64,000 nt of DNA from Nocardioides islandensis (lineage in GTDB: Bacteria; Actinomycetota; Actinomycetes; Propionibacteriales; Nocardioidaceae): contig NZ_JADKPN010000019.1 in NCBI RefSeq assembly GCF_015352455.1, forward strand, positions 31,822 to 95,821, in the 5' to 3' direction. The position numbers and the translations under genes were made by a program. How positions within the stretch are numbered: position 1 is the first letter of the stretch; each line of letters begins with the position of its first letter. The notes below the pieces were generated by a model that was not told the DNA's origin, did not search any database, and saw nothing but the letters and a program-made list of their open reading frames with translations. Positions 33,692 through 40,056 of the stretch are shown here, one piece after another.

Positions 33692-34996
33692 TCAGAGCCC
33701 GGTGCCGATCGACTCCGCCTGCTTCTGCATCGCCGACACGGCGTCGTCGGGGCTGGTGTCGCCCTTGGTCGCCTTCTCGGTCTCGCTGTCGACCGCGGCG
33801 GAGAGCTGGTCCCAGGTGGGGACGGCCGGCGGGGCCATCGTGCTGTCGAGCTGCTCGCCGAAGATCTGCAGCTGCGGGTCGTCGGCCAGCTTGCCGGTGT
33901 CCCAGGCGGACTTGACCGCCGGCAGGTCGCCGACCAGGTCGTAGAAGCCCTGCTGGGTCTCCGGGTCGCTCAGCCACTGCACGAACTTCCAGGCGGACTC
34001 CTTGTTGTCGGAGTCGCTGAAGACCGCGAGGTCGCCACCGCCGACGAAGGACGTGCCGGGCGCACCGTCGGCGCCGGGGAACGGCGCGATGGCGTACTGG
34101 TCCTGGGTGACACCGGCGTCCTCGACCAGCCCGGTGTGCCACGGACCGGAGATGAACGAGCCGTAGGTGCCGTCGGCGAACCCGCTCTCGAGCTCACCGG
34201 CGTCCAGCGTCCGCGTCGGGCTCAGACCGTCGTCGAAGAAGGTCTTGTAGAACTCCAGGGAGTCGGTCATCTCGGGCGAGTCGAGGGTGTACTCGGTCCC
34301 GTCCTCGTTGGTCAGCGTCGCACCGTTGGACCAGGCGAACGGCATGAACGTCTGCCACGAGCCGGTGCCGCCGGCCGGGAGCTGGATGCCGTACTCGGCG
34401 CCGCCCTTGGACTGCATGTCCGCGGCGAACTGGTGGAGCTCGTCGAGGGTCTGCGGGGCCTGGTCCCAGCCGGCCTTCTTGGCCAGGTCCGTGCGGTAGT
34501 ACAGGACGCGGGTCTCGACGTACCAGGGGACGCCGTACGACGTGCCACCGACCTCCGTGGACCCCCAGGCGCCCTCGTAGAAGTCGGCCGGGTCGACCAG
34601 GTCCGCCGGGGTCGGGTCGATGCCGCCGCTCTCGGCGAACTCGCCCATCCAGGTGGTGCCGACCAGGGTGACGTCCGGGGTCTCACCGGAGGCGATCGCG
34701 TTCGCGATCTTGTCGTGCGCGGCCTCCCACGGGATCGCGGTCACCTCGACCTTGGCGTCGGGGTTGTCCTCGTTGAAGCCCTTGGCGAAGTCCTGGAGGG
34801 CGTCGCCCTCGGTGCCCATGGCCCAGACCTCGATGGTGCCGGTGGCGGCGCCGTCCGAGACCGCGTCCCCCTGGCCCGCGGCTCCGGAGCTGCCCTCGTC
34901 GCGACCGCACGCGGTCATCGTCAAGGCGAGGGCGAGCCCGGCAGTGGTGAGCGCGGCCAACGGTCGTCGGATCGCGCGTGTCCGAGATGTGTTCAT
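33692..34996 (-). CDS. Sugar-binding lipoprotein of the ABC importer, 434 aa
   Basis: Extracytoplasmic solute-binding protein, family 1. Signal peptide with lipobox TMTAC, lipidated C30, then a Gly/Ser/Ala linker. The body opens with TIEVWAMGTEGDALQDFAKGFNEDNP (typical SBP_bac_1) and has the GIDPTPADLVDPADFY and PWYVETRVLYYRTDLAKKAGW landmarks of CUT1 binding proteins. Aromatic residues around W225 and W291 are candidates for sugar stacking. The stop of lacI overlaps its ATG by one base (TGATG); a GGAAGGAA site precedes it. Confidence 0.92.
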   Translation of the reverse strand: MNTSRTRAIRRPLAALTTAGLALALTMTACGRDEGSSGAAGQGDAVSDGAATGTIEVWAMGTEGDALQDFAKGFNEDNPDAKVEVTAIPWEAAHDKIANAIASGETPDVTLVGTTWMGEFAESGGIDPTPADLVDPADFYEGAWGSTEVGGTSYGVPWYVETRVLYYRTDLAKKAGWDQAPQTLDELHQFAADMQSKGGAEYGIQLPAGGTGSWQTFMPFAWSNGATLTNEDGTEYTLDSPEMTDSLEFYKTFFDDGLSPTRTLDAGELESGFADGTYGSFISGPWHTGLVEDAGVTQDQYAIAPFPGADGAPGTSFVGGGDLAVFSDSDNKESAWKFVQWLSDPETQQGFYDLVGDLPAVKSAWDTGKLADDPQLQIFGEQLDSTMAPPAVPTWDQLSAAVDSETEKATKGDTSPDDAVSAMQKQAESIGTGL

Positions 34997-36045
34997 CAGG
35001 GGGTTCCTTCCGAGGTGGTGGTGCTGGTGGTGGTGCTGGTCGTGGTGCTGGTGGTCGTGCTGGTGGTCGTGCTGGTGCGGACGATGAGCTCGGTGGCGAG
35101 GACCTCGTGGACGTGCTCCTCGCGAGTGCGGTTGATCAGCTGGTCGAGCAGGTGGGCGGCGCGGGCGCCCAGGTCGCGCATCGGCTGGCGGACGGTGGTC
35201 AGCCCGGCGTACCGGGCGGCCATCACGTCGTCCCAGCCGGAGACGAGGGTGTCCTCGGGGACGCGGACGCCGGCGGCCCGCAGGCCCTGGAGCATCCCGA
35301 GCGCCAGCTCGTCGTTGGCGCAGGCGAAGGCGTCGGGCAGGCCCTCGGCCCGGCGCCTGGACAGGGCGGCCTCGGCAGCACGGACACCGCTGTCCTCGCT
35401 GAAGTCGGCGACCGGGACGACCGAGACCGTGGCACCGGCGCGCTCCACCGCGGCGCGCAGGGAGGTGAGTCGCTCGGCGACGTCGGAGGAGGCGTCGGGG
35501 TCGCCGACGAACGCGACCGTGCGGGCGCCGCGGTCGACGAGGTGGTCGCCGAGCATCGCCGCGGACGCGCTGTTCTCGGCGTTGACGGAGTCGGCGTCGG
35601 GGACGGGGGTGCGGGCGACCAGCACCACGGGGGTCCCACGACGGGTGATGCGCTCGATGACGTCCTCGTGGACGGCGTGGGCGAGGACGACGAGCCCGTC
35701 GCACCGTGCGGCCAGGCCGGCGACCAGGTCCGCGGCGTCGCGCCGGCCGTGCGTGGACAGGATGAGGACCGAGCGGTCGAGCTCGGCGGCGACCGACTCG
35801 TACCCGAGGACGACCTCGGCGTAGTACGGGCCGGACAGGTCGGGGAAGACGATGCCGTTCGCGGCGTGCCGGCCCTGCGCGAGCTGGCGGCCGAGCTGGC
35901 TCGGCACGTACTCGAGGTCGGCGGCCGCCTGCGTGACCCGCTGGCGGGTCTGCGGCGTCACGCTGTCGGCGTCCCGGAGGGCGCGGGAGACGGTGGCGAT
36001 CGACACGCCCGCCCGATGGGCCACGTCCCGGATCGTGGTGGCCAC
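34996..36045 (-). CDS. LacI-family repressor with Thr/Ser repeat tail, 349 aa
   Basis: N-terminal helix-turn-helix TIRDVAHRAGVSIATVSRAL (4-23) and hinge helix (VPSQLGRQLAQGRHAANGIVF), then a periplasmic-binding-like effector domain (about 60-322) that ends with VRQPMRDLGARAAHLLDQLI. It should repress the downstream sugar genes and be released by an oligosaccharide. Unusual: the last ~25 residues are five TSTT-type units encoded by a tandem DNA repeat (35014-35077), beyond the normal end of the family. It is the first gene of its operon; a palindromic operator lies 54-80 bp upstream. Confidence 0.92.
   Translation of the reverse strand: MATTIRDVAHRAGVSIATVSRALRDADSVTPQTRQRVTQAAADLEYVPSQLGRQLAQGRHAANGIVFPDLSGPYYAEVVLGYESVAAELDRSVLILSTHGRRDAADLVAGLAARCDGLVVLAHAVHEDVIERITRRGTPVVLVARTPVPDADSVNAENSASAAMLGDHLVDRGARTVAFVGDPDASSDVAERLTSLRAAVERAGATVSVVPVADFSEDSGVRAAEAALSRRRAEGLPDAFACANDELALGMLQGLRAAGVRVPEDTLVSGWDDVMAARYAGLTTVRQPMRDLGARAAHLLDQLINRTREEHVHEVLATELIVRTSTTTSTTTSTTTSTTTSTTTSEGTP
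35014..35077. repeat. 12-bp tandem repeat inside the lacI 3' end
   Basis: About five copies of a GTGGTGGTGCTG-like unit (some with GTC for GTG). On the coding strand they give in-frame (TSTT)n at the repressor C-terminus. Unit length is a multiple of three, so copy-number change would lengthen the tail without shifting the frame. Confidence 0.85.
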
Positions 36046-36098
36046 GAGGAATCGCCTCCCGAGAGATCGTTCGGCCCGTCGTTCGGGCCCCTGGTTCG

Positions 36099-36125
36099 TG
36101 TAACCGGTTTCTGTAACCGGTTACA
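36099..36125. promoter_or_regulatory. Tandem LacI-type operator upstream of the sugar operon
   Basis: A perfect 14-bp palindrome TGTAACCGGTTACA lies at 36112-36125, and a second, imperfect copy TGTAACCGGTTTCT at 36099-36112. Both contain the central CG of LacI-family operators. The centres are 13 bp apart. They are 54-80 bp upstream of the lacI start, suggesting autoregulation together with control of the downstream transporter and hydrolases. Confidence 0.8.
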
Positions 36126-36173
36126 TCACCGTGCCAGCCGGGTTTCCACCCCGTCAACCGTCCGGCCCCAAAA

Positions 36174-36189
36174 CCACCCCGGGGGGTGG
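36174..36189. terminator. Hairpin CCACCCC/GGGGTGG
   Basis: Seven-base-pair GC stem with a 2-nt loop in the intergenic space between the divergent lacI promoter region and the 5' side of the acyltransferase 3' end. Confidence 0.4.
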
Positions 36190-36203
36190 AACACCGCGTC
36201 GTA

Positions 36204-36223
36204 CCCCTCGGCGCGGCGAGGGG
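36204..36223 (-). terminator. Hairpin after the acyltransferase gene
   Basis: CCCCTCG paired with CGAGGGG around a GCGCGG loop, 22 bp beyond the stop of the acyltransferase; a probable terminator for the 38226-36245 operon. Confidence 0.5.
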
Positions 36224-36244
36224 GGCCGCTGGCGGTGGGAGGGG

Positions 36245-37153
36245 TCAGGCCTCCAGGGAAGGCCGGACGAACGTCACGGTCCGGGGGCCCGGGGTGAAGC
36301 CGATGCCCTGGTACACGCGCATCGGCACCGGGTAACCGTCGTCACCGCGCGGGCAGACCATGCCGAGGCGCGCGCCGAGGTCACGCGCGGCGGCCAGCCC
36401 GGCGACGCTGACCGCTCCGGCCAGGCCACGGCCGCGGTGGTCCGGCACGCAGCCGACCGGCTCGACCAGGGCCACGCCGTTCGTCTCGTCGAGCCAGATC
36501 GTGGCCGAGGCGACCAGCTCCCCCGCCTCGTCGACGGCCACCCAGTCCAGGTCGTGGCGGTACGGCGGGGTGCGCATCAGCCGCTCGTACGCCGCCGCGG
36601 TGACCTTCGACGTACCTCCCGGCTGGCTCCACGCAGCGCGGTGGCAGGCCGACCGCGGTCCGGCCTCGTCCGGGTCGACGTGCCGGAAGGTGTAGCCGGC
36701 GACCTCCGGCACGGGCAACAGGTTCTCGAGGTCGAGGTAGTGGTGGGTGAACCAGGGCATCTCGTCCTCGGGCAGGAAGCCCGCGCGGTCGAGGGCCGCG
36801 AACACGTGCTCCTCGGTGTCCAGCGCCATCGTCCGCACGGCGGACGACCCGGCGCGCTCGAGGAACCAGGCGATGGCCGCGTCACCGGCGTCGAGGGCGG
36901 CGGGGTCGACGCACAGCTCCATCCAGTCCTCGGACTCCGCCCAGGCCCAGGCCACCAGGTCCTCGTCGCGGGTCAGCACGGCGGCCGGTCCGTGGCCGAG
37001 GTCCTCGGGCAGGGCGTACGCGTAGCTCCACGCCAGCTGGCCGGGGTGGTGGCGTGCCTCGGGGGTCCAGATCCGGACGGCCAGCGCCTGCATGGCCGCC
37101 AGCGCCTCGGCGACCGGCAGCTCGGTCAGCTCCCGGTGATCTCCCTCAGCCAC
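36245..37153 (-). CDS. GNAT-family N-acetyltransferase, probably tandem domains, 302 aa
   Basis: The C-terminal half is a clear GNAT domain: acetyl-CoA loop VPDHRGRGLAGAVSVAGLAAARDLG and final strand MRVYQGIGFTP. The N-terminal half (AAVLTRDEDLVAWAWAESEDW, AIAWFLERAGSSAVRTMALD) looks like a second, degenerate GNAT domain. The acceptor is unknown. The GTG at 37153 overlaps the end of the aldolase by 28 nt; ATG 37093 would be shorter and avoid overlap. Last gene of a two-gene operon. Confidence 0.78.
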   Translation of the reverse strand: MAEGDHRELTELPVAEALAAMQALAVRIWTPEARHHPGQLAWSYAYALPEDLGHGPAAVLTRDEDLVAWAWAESEDWMELCVDPAALDAGDAAIAWFLERAGSSAVRTMALDTEEHVFAALDRAGFLPEDEMPWFTHHYLDLENLLPVPEVAGYTFRHVDPDEAGPRSACHRAAWSQPGGTSKVTAAAYERLMRTPPYRHDLDWVAVDEAGELVASATIWLDETNGVALVEPVGCVPDHRGRGLAGAVSVAGLAAARDLGARLGMVCPRGDDGYPVPMRVYQGIGFTPGPRTVTFVRPSLEA

Positions 37154-38226
37154 TTCGCCACCTCCTCGGGGTCCCGCGTCAGGGCGGCCTCGTGCACGGC
37201 GACCTCGCACGTCACCTCCCCCGGCACCGGCGCAGGCCGCCACATGCCGCACGGCTGGACCCAGGTCTCCTCCATGAACGCGATGACGCGCTCGTTGACG
37301 ACGTCCGCGTCGGCATGGGCGAACAGCTCGAACGTGTTGGTCTGCGGCGGGTCGGGGTTCACCCGGACGCCCTTCGCGACCAGGCGCTCGGCGAGCCGGC
37401 GACCCCACGCGACGTACTCGGGCATCTTCGGCAGGTAGTCGCGCAGCCCGGCCAGCGCGCCGATGGCGAGCGGCGTCAGGTGGAACAGCGTCCCGCCCAT
37501 CCGCTTGCGCCAGCGCCGCGCCTCGTCGACCACGTCCTGCTCCCCCACCAGGCACGCGCCGGCGAGACCGCCGAGGCCCTTGTAGAAGGAGACGTACGTC
37601 GTGTCCGCGAGGCCGGCGATGTCGGCGAGCGGCCGCTCGTAGTACGGCTGGCTCTCCCAGATCCGGGCGCCGTCGAGGTGCACGGCCGCACCGAGCTCGT
37701 GGGCCTTCGCCGTGATCGCGACCAGGTCGTCCCAGGCCGGCAGGACGCAGCCGGCGTCGCGCAGCGGCAGCTCGAGGAGGATCGCGCCGAGCCCCTGCCC
37801 GAGCCGCTCGACGTCGGCGACGGTCGGCAGCTCGCGGCCCATCGAGAGGTGCTCGAACCGGAAGCCGTGCACCAGCCGCGGGCCGTCGTCCTCGTGCTGG
37901 AGCAGGTGCGAGACCTCCGGGATGCCGACGCGCAGGCTGCCGCGTCGGTCGCAGTGCACCCGGAGCGCGGCCTGCTGGGCCATCACGCCACTGGGGAACA
38001 TCGCGGCCGCGGGCTTGCCGAGCAGCCCGGCGACCTCCTCCTCGAGGCGCGCGACGGCGCCGCGCTCGGCGTACACGTCCCACTCCTCGATCCCGAGCTC
38101 CTCGGCCTGGACGGCCACCCGCCGCATCGCCTCGACAGGCGTGCTGCGCGGTGTCCAGAACACGTCGCCCTCGCAGCTGCGGGCCACCTCACGGAACCGG
38201 TCGGCGATCTCACTCACCCGGCCCAC
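37126..38226 (-). CDS. Threonine-aldolase-like beta-eliminating lyase, 366 aa
   Basis: PLP enzyme of the threonine aldolase family (type I fold). K216 in YVSFYKGLGG should bind PLP, D185 in VHLDGARIW pairs with the pyridine nitrogen, and FPSGVMAQQAALRVH is the phosphate region. Such enzymes cleave L-threonine/allo-threonine to glycine and acetaldehyde or act on related beta-hydroxy amino acids. GTG 38226 or, three codons later, GTG 38217 may be the true start. It forms an operon with the acyltransferase, but no pathway is evident. Confidence 0.85.
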   Translation of the reverse strand: MGRVSEIADRFREVARSCEGDVFWTPRSTPVEAMRRVAVQAEELGIEEWDVYAERGAVARLEEEVAGLLGKPAAAMFPSGVMAQQAALRVHCDRRGSLRVGIPEVSHLLQHEDDGPRLVHGFRFEHLSMGRELPTVADVERLGQGLGAILLELPLRDAGCVLPAWDDLVAITAKAHELGAAVHLDGARIWESQPYYERPLADIAGLADTTYVSFYKGLGGLAGACLVGEQDVVDEARRWRKRMGGTLFHLTPLAIGALAGLRDYLPKMPEYVAWGRRLAERLVAKGVRVNPDPPQTNTFELFAHADADVVNERVIAFMEETWVQPCGMWRPAPVPGEVTCEVAVHEAALTRDPEEVAKWLREITGS

Positions 38227-38354
38227 CCTGCCAGCACCGTCGTCGTGGTCGCGAGTGGCATGGCCGACGTCGTCCGGATGGGCGGTGGGTGGGGGTCGGT
38301 CCGGCGCGACGGGACCGACCCTGGCTCACCGCCACTCCGGGTCCCGAGCAGCGG

Positions 38355-39128
38355 TCAGTTCAGCGCGCGAGTACCCGGCGGCACGCCGTCGTCGACCGCC
38401 TCGACGAGCTCCTGGAGGGCGGTGAGGGCGACGCGCTGGGGGTACGGGCCGAACGACAGCCGGGCGACGCCGAGCTGCTCGAGCCGGCTGGCCGGCAGCA
38501 TGCCCGGGACGCCGATCAGGCTCACCCTCCGCTCGCCGAGGGCGTCGACGAGGTCCTCGACCTCGGACTCCTGGAGCAGGCCGGGGACGAACACGACGGG
38601 CGCGCCGGCGTCGAGGTACGCGCGGCCCCGGGTGATCGCCTCCTGCATCACCTCGCGCCGGTCCTGGTCGCCGGCGCGAAGGTAGGCGTCGGTGCGCGCG
38701 TTGAGCGCGAAGTCTGGGACACCCTCGGCGTCCGCGGCGGCCATCACCGCCTCCACGACGGCCGCCGCCTCGGTGACCGGCTTCATCTGGTCCTCGATGT
38801 TGGCGCCCACGACGCCGAGGCCGATCGCCCGGCGGATGGTGCCTCCCGGGTCGCCGTACCCCGCCTCGAGATCCGCACTCACCGGCACGTCGACCGCCGC
38901 CGCGATCCTCCCGACCATGTCCAGCATCAGGTCGACCGAGATCCTCTCGCCGTCGGGATAGCCGTACGTCGCCGCGATGCCGTGGCTCGCCGTCGCGATC
39001 GCCCTCGTCTCCTCGACCGCCGCCACGGCCTTGGCGCTGGCGACGTCCCAGACGTTGACGAGGGTGAGGATCTTCGGGCTCGTGTGCAGGCCGAGCAGTT
39101 GGGTGGCGCGGGACGCAGCAGAGGTCAT
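38355..39128 (-). CDS. Isocitrate lyase/PEP mutase superfamily protein, 257 aa
   Basis: TIM-barrel enzyme of the ICL/PEPM superfamily, cytoplasmic. NVWDVASAKAV, PVSADLEAGYG (Mg-binding acids) and GANIEDQ are the family motifs. The lyase signature KKCGH is absent, and the 'gating loop' is short, as in the many oxaloacetate-hydrolase or 2,3-dimethylmalate-lyase-like members. Specific reaction unknown. ATG 39128 follows CATGAT by 6 nt. Monocistronic. Confidence 0.85.
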   Translation of the reverse strand: MTSAASRATQLLGLHTSPKILTLVNVWDVASAKAVAAVEETRAIATASHGIAATYGYPDGERISVDLMLDMVGRIAAAVDVPVSADLEAGYGDPGGTIRRAIGLGVVGANIEDQMKPVTEAAAVVEAVMAAADAEGVPDFALNARTDAYLRAGDQDRREVMQEAITRGRAYLDAGAPVVFVPGLLQESEVEDLVDALGERRVSLIGVPGMLPASRLEQLGVARLSFGPYPQRVALTALQELVEAVDDGVPPGTRALN

Positions 39129-39134
39129 GCAGCG

Positions 39135-39140
39135 ATCATG
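39135..39140 (-). promoter_or_regulatory. -10 hexamer CATGAT for the ICL/PEPM gene
   Basis: Six bases (CGCTGC) before ATG 39128. Confidence 0.4.
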
Positions 39141-39149
39141 CCCATTCCC

Positions 39150-40049
39150 TCAAGCAGAGCGGTGCCAATGGGCCCGCACGCGGGCACCCAGTGACCGGGA
39201 CCGGACGTCGAGCTCCGACCTCAGCCGCCGGACCCTCCGGCGCGCGTGGCTCAGTGCGACCAGGTCGTCGAACCACGCCTCCACGACGGCGTCCAGCGCC
39301 CGCGTCAGACCGGTCGGCGGAGGTACGACGACCGGATGGACCTCACCGGTGTCGTGCGCCGCGCTGCGGACCACCCACACCCACTCGTCGGGGATCAGCC
39401 CGAGGACGTGGCAGACCCGCTCCCCGACCAGGGACCGGGGCGAGGTACGGGTGAAGACCAGGCCGTTGTCGGCCAGCCGCTGCTCGAAGTCGTCGCCGTA
39501 GTAGCGCACGTGGTCGTGCTGGCCGAACCTGCGGACCCGCTCGGCCTCACCGGCCCCGAGGTCCTCGTCGGTCGGCCGGCCGAAGCGGATCGGCACCTGC
39601 ACCAGACCGACCCCGCCCGGTGCCAGCACGCGAGCCATCTCCCGCATGGCCGCGGCGTCGTCGGGCACGTGCTCCAGCACGTGGTAGCAGACCAGCACGT
39701 CCACGCTCCCGTCGCGCAGCGGGATCGCGGTCACCGAGCCGAGCAGGTCGACGCCGCGCTCGTCGTAGCCGATGTCCATCCGCACGTGCCGGACCGGCTC
39801 GAGCTCAGCGAGCACGGTCGTCGTGCACGGCGCCGGTGCGATGTCCAGCAGCGTGCCGACGTCGACCAGCGGACCCAGGCAGGAGGTCAGGACGGCCAGG
39901 AAGCGTTGTCGCTCCAGGCTCTTGCAGCTCGGACATCGCGCGTCGGGACGGGCGCCGGGGCCGTTGCGGAACCGGCGGTCCGTCCAGTGCCCGCACACCG
40001 GACAGTAGCGTCGGGGAAGCTCGTGCCGGGGACCGGGGAAGTGGTCCAT
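39150..40049 (-). CDS. SAM-dependent methyltransferase with N-terminal zinc ribbon, 299 aa
   Basis: Class I methyltransferase. Four cysteines (C16, C19, C39, C42; CPVCG and CPSC) form a probable zinc ribbon. The SAM-binding core has VGTLLDIAPAPCTT, the DIGYDERGVDLLGSVTAIPLRDGSVDVLVCYHVLEHVPDD stretch in two parts (acidic ribose loop and post-II motif) and VLAPGGVGLVQVPI. The C-terminus is arginine-rich. Such proteins are often methyltransferases of surface sugars. It begins 7 bp after glnE on the same strand but need not be functionally linked. Confidence 0.8.
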   Translation of the reverse strand: MDHFPGPRHELPRRYCPVCGHWTDRRFRNGPGARPDARCPSCKSLERQRFLAVLTSCLGPLVDVGTLLDIAPAPCTTTVLAELEPVRHVRMDIGYDERGVDLLGSVTAIPLRDGSVDVLVCYHVLEHVPDDAAAMREMARVLAPGGVGLVQVPIRFGRPTDEDLGAGEAERVRRFGQHDHVRYYGDDFEQRLADNGLVFTRTSPRSLVGERVCHVLGLIPDEWVWVVRSAAHDTGEVHPVVVPPPTGLTRALDAVVEAWFDDLVALSHARRRVRRLRSELDVRSRSLGARVRAHWHRSA

Positions 40050-40056
40050 GACCTGA

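Noticed and set aside
33692..36157. 821-codon frame reading through lacI into the binding protein
   Set aside because: The N-terminal half is an out-of-frame shadow of lacI (Arg/Pro/Gly-rich); the lipoprotein signal begins at 34996.
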